Shown piece by piece: positions 15,438-22,903 of a stretch of DNA of 28,683 bases. This DNA is from JAZRUF01 sp045652405 (lineage in GTDB: Bacteria > Bacillota > Clostridia > Oscillospirales > JAAYXM01): positions 1 to 28,683 of the forward strand of contig JAZRUF010000038.1 of assembly GCA_045652405.1 (NCBI GenBank). Reading direction: 5' to 3'. Position 1 is the first letter of the stretch. Each line of letters starts with the position of its first letter. The notes below the pieces were generated by a model. The model was not told where the DNA came from and did no database searches. It saw only the letters and a program-made list of their open reading frames with translations. The position numbers and the translations under genes were made by a program.

Positions 15438-16796
15438 TTAGAAAGGGAAGCGCATGCCGCCGCGCCTTGCTTTGCGATTGGATTTAGGCATCTTCATCGC
15501 ACCGCCGCCGGTCATTTGCTTCATCATTTTGCACGACATATCAAATTGCTTTAAAAGGCGGTTTACGTCTTCAACCTTAACTCCGCTTCCGGCTGCTATG
15601 CGGCGTTTTCTGCTGCTGCCGAGAACTGATGGATTGTCGCGCTCATAAGGTGTCATTGACTGGATAATTGCCTCAATTCGATTCAGCGCACCTTCGTCAA
15701 TTGAAGCGCCTGCCAATGCCTGTTTATTTACACCGGGAAGCATTCCAAGTAAATCTGAAATAGAACCCATGTTGCGCATCTGCTTCATTTGTTCGTAAAA
15801 ATCGGTAAGAGTAAAAGAATTTTTGCGGATTTTATTTTCAAGCTCAATGGCTGTTTTTTCATCAAATGCGGTTTGTGCCTTTTCAATAAGTGAGAGGACA
15901 TCACCCATGCCCAGTATACGGGATGCCATTCTCTCAGGGTGGAAAAGCTCAATGTTATCAAGCTTTTCTCCAACGCCAATGAATTTTATCGGTTTTCCGG
16001 TTACTGCACGGACGGAAAGTGCTGCACCGCCACGTGCATCGCCGTCGAGCTTGGTCATAAAAATACTGTCAATCCCCAATGCTTCATCGAATGCAGAGGC
16101 AGCGTTTACCGCGTCCTGACCTGTCATTGCGTCAACCACAAGCATTATTTCATGCGGGCATACCTCGGATTTAATCTGCTTAAGTTCATTCATAAGCTCT
16201 TCGTCAATATGAAGACGACCGGCAGTATCAAGAAAAACCATGTCATTACCATGGTCTCTTGCATGCGTTATAGCTGCTTTTGCAATTTCGACCGGGTTTT
16301 TGGCACCTTGCTGGAATACTGGTAAATTTAGCTGAGCACCAACAACCTCAAGCTGTTTTATTGCGGCGGGGCGGTAAACATCACAAGCGACGAGAATGGG
16401 GCGCTTGCTCTGGGTTTTAACAAGCATACCTGCGAGCTTTGCAATATTTGTTGTTTTACCTGCACCCTGCAAGCCCACAAACATTACAACCGTTGGAGGC
16501 TTGGATGCCATTGCGATTTTTGAGTTTGTGCTGCCCATAAGGGAGGTGAGCTCTTCGTTAACTATTTTAATGACCTGCTGAGCCGGATTTAAGCCTTCTA
16601 AAACATCTGCTCCGACTGCACGCTCAGATACACGCGCTATAAAATCTTTTGCTACTTTAAAGTTTACATCCGCTTCAAGAAGTGCCATGCGTATCTCACG
16701 CATAGCCTCTTTAATGTCTGCCTCAGTTAAGCGCCCTTTACTTTTAAGACGTTTAAAAGTTGCAGAGAGTTTATCGGTAAGGCCTTCAAATGCCAT
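15438..16796 (-). CDS. ffh: Signal recognition particle protein Ffh
   Basis: The SRP54 GTPase binds the signal-peptide RNA complex and targets nascent membrane and secreted proteins to FtsY/Sec. An N domain (1-90) precedes the G domain with the phosphate loop GLQGAGKTT at 108-116, DTAGRLHID, and TKLDGDARGG. The methionine-rich M domain follows (about 325-450), with the RNA-binding GSSRKRRIAAGSG and the run KMMKQMTGGGAM. At 452 residues it has normal length. ylxM lies immediately upstream with a 15-base gap and shares its promoter. Confidence 0.98.
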   Translation of the reverse strand: MAFEGLTDKLSATFKRLKSKGRLTEADIKEAMREIRMALLEADVNFKVAKDFIARVSERAVGADVLEGLNPAQQVIKIVNEELTSLMGSTNSKIAMASKPPTVVMFVGLQGAGKTTNIAKLAGMLVKTQSKRPILVACDVYRPAAIKQLEVVGAQLNLPVFQQGAKNPVEIAKAAITHARDHGNDMVFLDTAGRLHIDEELMNELKQIKSEVCPHEIMLVVDAMTGQDAVNAASAFDEALGIDSIFMTKLDGDARGGAALSVRAVTGKPIKFIGVGEKLDNIELFHPERMASRILGMGDVLSLIEKAQTAFDEKTAIELENKIRKNSFTLTDFYEQMKQMRNMGSISDLLGMLPGVNKQALAGASIDEGALNRIEAIIQSMTPYERDNPSVLGSSRKRRIAAGSGVKVEDVNRLLKQFDMSCKMMKQMTGGGAMKMPKSNRKARRGGMRFPF

Positions 16797-16811
16797 AAGG
16801 CGCCTCCTTTT

Positions 16812-17177
16812 TTAATCGGCTAATGTACGTGCGAGTTTTTCAATTTCATCGGCGCACTCATCAAGTTCCAAACTGCGCAAGTTTGCGTCATTAACAGTTT
16901 GTATACGCTCAGCAAGCTCTACAATACGGCGAACGACGGCATTTTGTTTTCCGTACTTGGCGGAAAAACCAAGCTTATTTTCCAAATCCGTGATGATTTC
17001 CTCTGCACGAACGATACCGTCACGAACGCCCTGACGCGTAATTCCAAGATGCTCTGAAATCTCTGCAAGAGAAAGGTGTTCGTTATAATAGAGGTCAAAC
17101 AGCTCGCGCTGTTTTTCTGTCAGAACATCACCGTAATAATCAAATAAAATTGTCATTTCATATGACTTTTCTTTCAT
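16812..17177 (-). CDS. ylxM: YlxM/p13-family SRP-associated helix-turn-helix protein
   Basis: A 121-residue protein with a sigma-70 region-4-like helix-turn-helix (LSLAEISEHLGITRQGVRDG, residues 35-54). YlxM family members are encoded next to ffh or ftsY in Firmicutes. Work in Streptococcus links YlxM to modulation of SRP assembly or GTPase activity; a DNA-binding role is also possible from the fold. The start ATG 17177 has a strong AAGGAGGG site. An inverted repeat occupies the 5' leader. It heads the ylxM-ffh-rpsP-khpA-rimM-trmD operon. Confidence 0.93.
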   Translation of the reverse strand: MKEKSYEMTILFDYYGDVLTEKQRELFDLYYNEHLSLAEISEHLGITRQGVRDGIVRAEEIITDLENKLGFSAKYGKQNAVVRRIVELAERIQTVNDANLRSLELDECADEIEKLARTLAD

Positions 17178-17189
17178 TGAAAACCCTCC

Positions 17190-17215
17190 TTTGTAAAGTT
17201 AATGTGCTTTACAAA
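17190..17215 (-). promoter_or_regulatory. 9-bp inverted repeat in the ylxM leader, abutting the ribosome binding site
   Basis: TTTGTAAAG (17190-17198) and CTTTACAAA (17207-17215) are perfect inverted repeats with an 8-base spacer. They lie between the ylxM -10 box (17219-17224) and the start codon. On the mRNA the second arm runs straight into the AAGGAGGG site, so a hairpin could limit ribosome access; as DNA it could be an operator over the transcription start. Confidence 0.6.
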
Positions 17216-17218
17216 AAT

Positions 17219-17247
17219 ATGATACTATATTTTATACGTTTTGTCAA
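17219..17247 (-). promoter_or_regulatory. Sigma-A-type promoter for ylxM-ffh-rpsP-khpA-rimM-trmD
   Basis: On the minus strand a perfect -35 TTGACA (17247-17242), a 17-base spacer and a -10 TATCAT (17224-17219) lie 42 bases upstream of the ylxM start. Transcription should begin near 17212. Confidence 0.85.
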
Positions 17248-17344
17248 GTATAATTCAAGCTTTTTTTGCCCAAATTGAGAGTTGTAAAACAAAAATCTTT
17301 TGGGAGTTTTATATTAATATATTTTTTGAATTGTTTAACACATG

Positions 17345-17373
17345 TTGAAATGACGGTAAAAAAAGGATATAAT
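17345..17373 (+). promoter_or_regulatory. Sigma-A-type promoter for the M16 peptidase-lgt-folD operon
   Basis: TTGAAA (17345-17350), 17-base spacer, perfect -10 TATAAT (17368-17373). It lies 37 bases upstream of the first M16-family start and is divergent from the ylxM promoter about 100 bases away. The region between the two promoters is A/T-rich and includes the palindrome TATATTAATATA (17310-17321). Confidence 0.85.
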
Positions 17374-17410
17374 ATATCTGTATAGTATTGCTCAATACGG
17401 AGGCGATTTT

Positions 17411-18715
17411 ATGTTAAGTAAATATAAAGAGATATTGCCCGGTGTTAATTTACGCGTTGTACAGACTGATAAATTTAAAACCGCGTGCTTCTCGGTGAAT
17501 TTTCTTGATAAACTAAGTTGTGAGTTTGCCTCATTAAACGCACTTTTGCCAATGGTTTTGTGCCGTGGAAGTAAAAAGATGCCGGACATGCAAAGCATCT
17601 CTGAAGTTACTGATAATCTCTACGGTGCCAAAATTGAGCCAATTGTAAGAAAATTTGGTGATGTTCAGGCTTTTGGCGTAGTGTGCGACTTAATCGATGG
17701 GCGTTATACCGACGAAGGCTCTGATTTGCTAAAAAAATGCATTAAAGTAACTGGCGAAATACTTTTTAATCCTCTTATAAAGAAAAATGAGTTTTTACCC
17801 GAATATGTTTTAAGTGAAGCGGAAAACTTAAAGGATGACATACGCTCGGAAATAAATGAAAAGCTTTCGTATGCGTATATGCGTGCGATGAGTTGTATGT
17901 ATACGGACGGTGGGTTTGGACTTAACAAAATGGGTGATTTGGAGCAAGTCGAGAAAATAACATCCAAGGATTTATTTGCGAGGTATCAGCATATAGTAAA
18001 AACTGCACCTGTTGAAATTTTCTTCTGCGGAAATGCTTCGTTTGAAGAGGTAGAGCGTGCGGTTGTAAAGGAGTTTAAAGAGCTTAAAGGAAGAGATGCT
18101 TGTTTGATTAAAATATCAAATCCATTGGTGAACTTAGAACAGAGCGAAACTATTGAGACCATGGATATGGCGCAGGCGGTTTTACTTTTAGGTGTTGGGA
18201 CATGCATAACCTTTGCATCCGAAGAGTTTTATGCAATGCGCTTACTGAGTGTAATTTTAGGTGGCGGCACTGCATCCAAGCTTTTTACAAATGTCAGGGA
18301 AAAACATTCGCTTTGTTATTATACCGGTACACGTTATGACCGCTACTCAGGGAGTATGTTTATGTATTGCGGAGTAGATCCGGAAAAGGTCGATAAAGCG
18401 CGTGCGGAGATGCTTTGCCAGATGCGTTTGTGTATAGACGGAATCATTGATGATACAGAAATAAAAAATGCCAAAAGGCAGCTATTAAACCAGTTTAAGA
18501 CGGTTAATGACTCGCCGTATCTTCTTGAAAATTACTGGCTTAATGAGGCGGTGTGCAAAACGGAAATATCTACCGAGAGTGCAGCCACCGAAATAAGCAA
18601 GGTTTCTAAGGATGAAATAATAAATTCAGCTAAGGCTTGTGAGTTAAAGCTTACGTACCTTTTGACCGGAAAAGGGGAGAATGTCCATGAAAGAAAATAT
18701 TTACGCGGAAATTAA
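17411..18715 (+). CDS. M16-family (pitrilysin-like) protein, YfmF type, no zinc site
   Basis: A 434-residue member of the M16 peptidase superfamily. The usual N-terminal zinc motif HxxEH is absent: at the matching place the sequence reads LPMVLCRGSKKMPDMQSISE. The C-terminal M16 domain is recognisable (MRLLSVILGGGTASKLFTNVREKHSLCYYT). Such inactive partners are paired with an active M16 protein, as in the YfmF/YfmH pair of Bacillus relatives (linked in annotation to EF-P modification) and in mitochondrial processing peptidase. It overlaps the active partner by 29 bases. ATG 17411 has a GGAGG site. The substrate is unknown. Confidence 0.85.
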   Translation: MLSKYKEILPGVNLRVVQTDKFKTACFSVNFLDKLSCEFASLNALLPMVLCRGSKKMPDMQSISEVTDNLYGAKIEPIVRKFGDVQAFGVVCDLIDGRYTDEGSDLLKKCIKVTGEILFNPLIKKNEFLPEYVLSEAENLKDDIRSEINEKLSYAYMRAMSCMYTDGGFGLNKMGDLEQVEKITSKDLFARYQHIVKTAPVEIFFCGNASFEEVERAVVKEFKELKGRDACLIKISNPLVNLEQSETIETMDMAQAVLLLGVGTCITFASEEFYAMRLLSVILGGGTASKLFTNVREKHSLCYYTGTRYDRYSGSMFMYCGVDPEKVDKARAEMLCQMRLCIDGIIDDTEIKNAKRQLLNQFKTVNDSPYLLENYWLNEAVCKTEISTESAATEISKVSKDEIINSAKACELKLTYLLTGKGENVHERKYLRGN

Positions 18716-19952
18716 CGAAAAAACATATACGCATACTTTAGGTAACGGTCTTAAAGTGTGCGTTATACCTAAACCCGGGTTTCACAAAGCGTATGCCATG
18801 CTTGCAGTAAAGTACGGTTCTATTGATGCACGCTTTAATGCGGGAGGGAAGGTTATTGAGCCGCCTAAGGGTGTTGCGCATTTTCTTGAACATAAAGTTT
18901 TTGAACAGCCGGACGGCGGGAATGCGCTCTCTGTCTTTGCTCAGACCGGTGCAAGCCCGAATGCATTTACAAGCCGCAATATGACTGCATACCACTTCTC
19001 ATGCACTGAGCACTTTAAAAGGAATTTGGAAATTTTGCTTGATTTTGTCACCACTCCGTATTTCACTGATGAAAACGTGGAAAAAGAGCAGGGGATAATC
19101 GGGCAGGAAATCGGGATGGTAAACGATAATCCGTACCATAGCGTGATGGATAATATAATGTCGGGGTTGTACGTATCACATCCGGCAAAGGATTCAATCA
19201 TAGGAACGATTGATAGCATTGGAAATATAACTCGTGATGTTTTACTCTCGTGCTACAGTACTTTTTATACGCCCTCCAATATGGTTCTTACGGTTGTCGG
19301 AGATGTTGATGCTGATGAGGTTTTAAGCATAGCTGAAGCGATGCTCAAGCGTGAATATGTTGCGCTGCCGGAGCGCGATTACGGAATTGAACCTAAAGAG
19401 GCTGCAGCTGCATATATAGAAAAGAAAATGGAAGTGAATTTGCCGATATTTGCACTGGGATTTAAAGCAGGATTTGATACATGCGGTGAGGAAGGTATTA
19501 AAAATCGCATGACGGCTGAGCTTGCAATGGAAGTTCTTGCGGGTGAGTCATCCGGACTGTATGCCTCGCTTTACAGTCAGGGACTTATAAATAAACAGTT
19601 TGGTGCGGGCGCAATGTTCTTCCCTGGTAGTATATGCGCGCTTGCAACCGGTGAAAGCCGCGATCCGCAAAAAGTGAAAAAAGAGCTTTTAGGTGCTGCA
19701 AAAAAACTTATAAAAGGCGATAAACCCGAATGTTTTAACAGGATTAAACGTGCATCATACGGTCTTAACCTGCGCTCGCTTGATAGGTTTGAAAGCCTTT
19801 GCAGAGCTCAGACTGAGGGAATGATGAACGGATATGATTATTTAAAGTCGTTGGGTGAATTTGAAAAAATTACCTGGTCGCAGGTTCGTGACATGATCTC
19901 TCAACTCATCGATGAGCCTCAGATGGCGATGACGGTTGTCATGCCAAAGTAG
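18687..19952 (+). CDS. M16-family zinc peptidase, YfmH type
   Basis: A 421-residue pitrilysin-like peptidase with the inverted zinc motif HFLEH at residues 65-69 and a downstream glutamate, probably E141 in GIIGQEIGM, as third ligand. Two starts are close, 18681 and 18687; GGGGAG (18674-18679) is too near the first and well placed (7 bases) for the second. It overlaps the inactive partner by 29 bases, suggesting coupled synthesis and a heterodimer. lgt follows after 20 bases. No signal peptide is visible, so it is probably cytoplasmic. YfmF/YfmH proteins have been linked to EF-P modification in Bacillus, but no efp gene is in the window, so the substrate is open. Confidence 0.88.
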   Translation: MKENIYAEINEKTYTHTLGNGLKVCVIPKPGFHKAYAMLAVKYGSIDARFNAGGKVIEPPKGVAHFLEHKVFEQPDGGNALSVFAQTGASPNAFTSRNMTAYHFSCTEHFKRNLEILLDFVTTPYFTDENVEKEQGIIGQEIGMVNDNPYHSVMDNIMSGLYVSHPAKDSIIGTIDSIGNITRDVLLSCYSTFYTPSNMVLTVVGDVDADEVLSIAEAMLKREYVALPERDYGIEPKEAAAAYIEKKMEVNLPIFALGFKAGFDTCGEEGIKNRMTAELAMEVLAGESSGLYASLYSQGLINKQFGAGAMFFPGSICALATGESRDPQKVKKELLGAAKKLIKGDKPECFNRIKRASYGLNLRSLDRFESLCRAQTEGMMNGYDYLKSLGEFEKITWSQVRDMISQLIDEPQMAMTVVMPK

Positions 19953-19972
19953 AGTGATAGGAGTGATATAAT

Positions 19973-20869
19973 GTGAATCATGTAGCTTTTCCCGGTTTGG
20001 GATTAGATTTTGAAATAAACAGAGTGGCGTTTTCAATCTTTGGGAAGTCGATATACTGGTACGCGATAATCATAATTGTGGGATTTTTAGCTGCTGCAAT
20101 CTATGGTACACGCCGCGCAAAAGAGTTTGGACTCAAGGAGGACAATATCTTTGATTTACTCATATGCGCGGTGCCGGCAGCGATTGTATGCGCGCGGATT
20201 TATTATGTGATTTTTAATTTTGATATGTACCGCCAGAACCCTATTGAAATACTTTACATATGGGAAGGCGGAATAGCGATTTACGGAGCGGTAATAGGCT
20301 CGATTATAGCCGCGGCGATATACTGCAAGGTAAAACGCGTGAAATTCACGGCAATGCTTGATATAGGAGCATTGGGACTGCTTATCGGACAATGCGTGGG
20401 AAGATGGGGGAATTTTGTAAACGGTGAAGCGTACGGTGTTGCAACCGAGCTTCCGTGGCGGATGGAGATATATGATTTTGCTTCCATGTCACGCATAGCG
20501 GTGCATCCGACGTTTTTGTATGAGTCATTGTGGAATTTATTGGGGTTTGTACTTCTGCATTTCCGTTCCAAGCACCGCAAGTTCTCAGGTGAGATATTTT
20601 TTCTTTACGTTGCATGGTACGGTTTCGGGCGCGGGTTGATAGAAGGACTTCGAACTGACAGTTTGTATTTTATGGGGACAGGTCTTCGTATATCGCAATT
20701 TTTGGGATTTGCTTCTTGTATTGCAGCGCTGTTTGTGTTATCCTATTTTTATCTGTTCCGTGACAAGGAATTACTGGATGAGTCATTACGGCTTGAGAAC
20801 ACAAATGAAACTAAAAACAACGCAATTGAAACTTCAGAAAATGCAAATAATGAAACGGAGGATGTATAG
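19973..20869 (+). CDS. lgt: Prolipoprotein diacylglyceryl transferase (Lgt)
   Basis: An integral membrane enzyme that moves diacylglycerol from phosphatidylglycerol to the lipobox cysteine of prolipoproteins, the step before LspA. The Lgt signature GRWGNFVNGEAYG is visible (about 142-154), and YIWEGGIAIYGAVIG corresponds to the HGGL-containing loop, with EGG in place of HGG. About seven hydrophobic segments span the protein. The start is GTG 19973 with AGGAG 9 bases upstream; the adjacent ATG (19971) is out of frame and runs into TGA. The 298-residue protein ends in a hydrophilic Asn/Glu-rich tail of about 35 residues. Confidence 0.95.
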   Translation: MNHVAFPGLGLDFEINRVAFSIFGKSIYWYAIIIIVGFLAAAIYGTRRAKEFGLKEDNIFDLLICAVPAAIVCARIYYVIFNFDMYRQNPIEILYIWEGGIAIYGAVIGSIIAAAIYCKVKRVKFTAMLDIGALGLLIGQCVGRWGNFVNGEAYGVATELPWRMEIYDFASMSRIAVHPTFLYESLWNLLGFVLLHFRSKHRKFSGEIFFLYVAWYGFGRGLIEGLRTDSLYFMGTGLRISQFLGFASCIAALFVLSYFYLFRDKELLDESLRLENTNETKNNAIETSENANNETEDV

Positions 20870-20871
20870 AT

Positions 20872-21729
20872 ATGTCAGCAATAATTATTGACGGTAAGCA
20901 GACATCGGCGAAGCTGCGCCAAAGCATTTACGATAAGGTGGCAGACCTTAAGAAGAAAGGGGTTAATCCCGGGCTTGCGGTAATTATAGTAGGTGATGAC
21001 CCGGCGAGCCGTACATATGTAAATAACAAGAAAAAAGCTTGTGCGGAATGTGGAATTTACAGTGAGGAGTACGCGCTTCCGGCGGAAACTGAGGAGAAGG
21101 AGCTCCTGGAGCTTATAAGCGTCCTTAACGGCCGCGATGATATAAACGGAATTCTGGTTCAGCTGCCGCTTCCTAAGCATATAAGCGAGGAAAAGGTTAT
21201 TCTGAGCATTGACCCTAAGAAGGATGTTGACGCATTCCATCCGCAGAACGTCGGAGCTATTATGACCGGCGATTACGAGTTTTTACCGTGCACACCTGCA
21301 GGTGTTATGGCACTTCTTGAGGAGTATGGGATTGACGTTTCAGGAAAAAGCGCGGTTGTAATCGGGCGTTCAAATATCGTAGGCAAGCCGCAGGCTATGC
21401 TGTTATTACACAAAAACGCAACCGTTACCATATGCCATTCAAGGACCAAGGATTTGGCCGAGGTTACACGTCAGGCGGATATAGTTGTTGCAGCGATTGG
21501 TAAGCTTGAGTTTGTGACGAAAGACATGATTAAACCCGGCGCGGTTGTAATTGACGTGGGTATCAACAGAAATGCGGAAGGGAAGCTGCGCGGTGACGTT
21601 AATTTCGATGAAGTAAAAGACGTTGCTTCTTATATTACTCCGGTTCCGGGTGGCGTAGGACCAATGACTATTACCATGCTCATGCAGAACACTCTGCGTG
21701 CAGCAGAGCTCACAATTGAGGAAAAGTAA
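20872..21729 (+). CDS. folD: Bifunctional methylenetetrahydrofolate dehydrogenase/cyclohydrolase (FolD)
   Basis: Interconverts 5,10-methylene-THF, 5,10-methenyl-THF and 10-formyl-THF for purine and one-carbon metabolism. TYVNNKKKAC (48-57) holds the catalytic lysine, probably K53. PCTPAGVM, the NADP-binding SAVVIGRSNIVGKP and the C-terminal PGGVGPMTITMLMQNT are all present. At 285 residues it has normal length. ATG 20872 follows a GGAGG site and lies 2 bases after the lgt stop. No terminator hairpin is obvious before the rplU promoter. Confidence 0.98.
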   Translation: MSAIIIDGKQTSAKLRQSIYDKVADLKKKGVNPGLAVIIVGDDPASRTYVNNKKKACAECGIYSEEYALPAETEEKELLELISVLNGRDDINGILVQLPLPKHISEEKVILSIDPKKDVDAFHPQNVGAIMTGDYEFLPCTPAGVMALLEEYGIDVSGKSAVVIGRSNIVGKPQAMLLLHKNATVTICHSRTKDLAEVTRQADIVVAAIGKLEFVTKDMIKPGAVVIDVGINRNAEGKLRGDVNFDEVKDVASYITPVPGGVGPMTITMLMQNTLRAAELTIEEK

Positions 21730-21759
21730 GAAAATATTTGCGGAATTTGGATTTTTTTC

Positions 21760-21788
21760 TTGACTTACGTATTAAGTTATGATAAAAT
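21760..21788 (+). promoter_or_regulatory. Sigma-A-type promoter for rplU-prp-rpmA
   Basis: TTGACT (21760-21765), a 17-base spacer and TAAAAT (21783-21788). Transcription should begin near 21795, giving an 84-base leader before rplU. Confidence 0.85.
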
Positions 21789-21794
21789 GGCTAA

Positions 21795-21878
21795 AGCCGC
21801 ATTGAGTGGGTATCTAAGTTAGTTTTTAACTACACCTACAAGAGCGTGACTCTAAAATGAGAGAGAGGTGCAACAAAC
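21795..21878 (+). ncRNA. L21-type ribosomal protein leader upstream of rplU
   Basis: The 5' leader of rplU resembles the L21 leader known from Firmicutes. GTGGGT (21806-21811) can pair with ACCTAC (21834-21839), enclosing an inner TAGTT/AACTA stem (21820-21824, 21828-21832). AGAG (21841-21844) can pair with CTCT (21850-21853), and the same CTCT could instead pair with AGAG next to the ribosome binding site GAGAGGTG (21863-21870). It probably allows feedback by L21 or another ribosomal protein. Boundaries are estimated. Confidence 0.75.
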
Positions 21879-22187
21879 ATGCAGGCGATTTTTGTTACCG
21901 GTGGAAAGCAGTACAAGGTTTCCGAGGGTGATGTTATCTACGTTGAGAAGCTCTGCCTCGAGGGAGAGACTGTTGAGTTTGATAACGTCTTAATGCTTAT
22001 CGATGGTGAGAATGTAACCGTTGGTACTCCTAAGGTTGATGGTGCTACTGTTTCCGCAAAGCTTATCAAGAACGGTAAGAGCAAGAAGGTTCTTGTCTTC
22101 AAGTTCAAAGCGAAGAAGAACTACAGAAGACGTCAGGGCCACAGACAGCCGTACACCAAGCTGCAGATCGAAAAGATCAACGCTTAA
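21879..22187 (+). CDS. rplU: 50S ribosomal protein L21
   Basis: A large-subunit protein that contacts domain II of 23S rRNA. The sequence (MQAIFVTGGKQYKV at the start, KKNYRRRQGHRQPYTKLQIEKI at the end) is diagnostic, and 102 residues is the standard length. ATG 21879 has a GAGAGGTG site 8 bases upstream. It heads the conserved rplU-prp-rpmA operon. Confidence 0.98.
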   Translation: MQAIFVTGGKQYKVSEGDVIYVEKLCLEGETVEFDNVLMLIDGENVTVGTPKVDGATVSAKLIKNGKSKKVLVFKFKAKKNYRRRQGHRQPYTKLQIEKINA

Positions 22188-22189
22188 TT

Positions 22190-22519
22190 ATGACAGCGGT
22201 TGTATTCAGAAAGCAGGCTGACGGAATAACCGGCGTTACGGTTTCCGGGCATTCGGGATATGCCAATGCAGGTGAAGATATTGTCTGTGCGGCTATTACC
22301 AGTGCCGTCACGCTCTGCGAATGCGCGATTACGGATGTAATCGGTGCAAAGGCTAAGGTTTCTGTTAATGAGAAATTAGCTGAAATTAAAATCGATCTTC
22401 CAAAAGGTCTTGAAGATGAAAAACTTAGAATGTGCCAGGTGATTTTTAATGCACTTGAGCTTCATTTGCGAGCACTTGAGGAAGAATATCCAAAGTGTAT
22501 TACAGTTTCGGAGGTGTAA
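22190..22519 (+). CDS. prp: Ribosomal-processing cysteine protease Prp (YsxB)
   Basis: Prp removes the N-terminal extension of ribosomal protein L27 in Firmicutes and related lineages. The catalytic pair is visible as H21 (SGHSGYA) and C33 (EDIVCAAIT), matching the staphylococcal H22 and C34. At 109 residues it has normal length. It lies between rplU and rpmA, 2 bases after one and 3 before the other, as in all lineages with the L27 extension. The substrate gene is the next one, and its product carries the expected cleavage motif. Confidence 0.95.
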   Translation: MTAVVFRKQADGITGVTVSGHSGYANAGEDIVCAAITSAVTLCECAITDVIGAKAKVSVNEKLAEIKIDLPKGLEDEKLRMCQVIFNALELHLRALEEEYPKCITVSEV

Positions 22520-22522
22520 ATC

Positions 22523-22807
22523 ATGCTGAAATTAGGAATTCAGTTTTTTGCTCATAAAAAGGGCGTAGGTTCCACTAAGAACGGACGTGATTCCGAGTCC
22601 AAGCGTCTCGGCGTTAAGCGTGCTGACGGTCAGTTTGTTCTTGCAGGCAATATCCTTGTAAGACAGCGCGGAACCAAAATCCATCCGGGCGAGAATGTTG
22701 GAAAGGGCAGCGATGATACTCTCTTTGCAAAAGCGGATGGCATCGTAAAGTTTGAGCGTATGGGACGTGACCGCAAGAAGGTCTCCATTGCAACTATCGC
22801 TCAGTAA
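22523..22807 (+). CDS. rpmA: 50S ribosomal protein L27 with Prp-cleavable N-terminal extension
   Basis: A large-subunit protein whose N-terminus reaches the peptidyl-transferase centre. The protein begins MLKLGIQFFAHKKGVGSTKN. The family cleavage motif QFF-A places the expected Prp cut between F9 and A10, leaving AHKKG as the mature N-terminus. The rest (GRDSESKRLGVKRADGQ, RQRGTKIHPG) is standard, and 94 residues is normal. A terminator follows 9 bases after the stop. Confidence 0.98.
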   Translation: MLKLGIQFFAHKKGVGSTKNGRDSESKRLGVKRADGQFVLAGNILVRQRGTKIHPGENVGKGSDDTLFAKADGIVKFERMGRDRKKVSIATIAQ

Positions 22808-22816
22808 AATGCTTAT

Positions 22817-22850
22817 AAAAAGGCTGCTGCGCATCGCGGCGGCCTTTTTT
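22817..22850 (+). terminator. Intrinsic terminator of rplU-prp-rpmA
   Basis: AAAAAGGCTGCTGCG (22817-22831) pairs with CGCGGCGGCCTTTTT (22835-22849) apart from two G-T pairs, with a 3-base loop, and ends in TTTTTT. It is a strong rho-independent terminator that separates the ribosomal genes from obg. Confidence 0.93.
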
Positions 22851-22878
22851 GTATCATTGTTATTTGATAGGGTATACT
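22849..22878 (+). promoter_or_regulatory. Possible promoter for obg
   Basis: TTGTAT (22849-22854), 18-base spacer and TATACT (22873-22878) lie directly after the rpmA terminator and 25 bases upstream of the obg start. The -35 box is weak and overlaps the terminator T-run, so this is tentative. Confidence 0.45.
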
Positions 22879-22903
22879 TTAGATAAGTGAGGTGAGCGTT
22901 AAT

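Noticed and set aside
17310..17321. TATATTAATATA palindrome between the divergent promoters as an operator
   Set aside because: A perfect 12-base palindrome but made only of A and T in an A/T-rich stretch, so chance or an UP-element is as likely.
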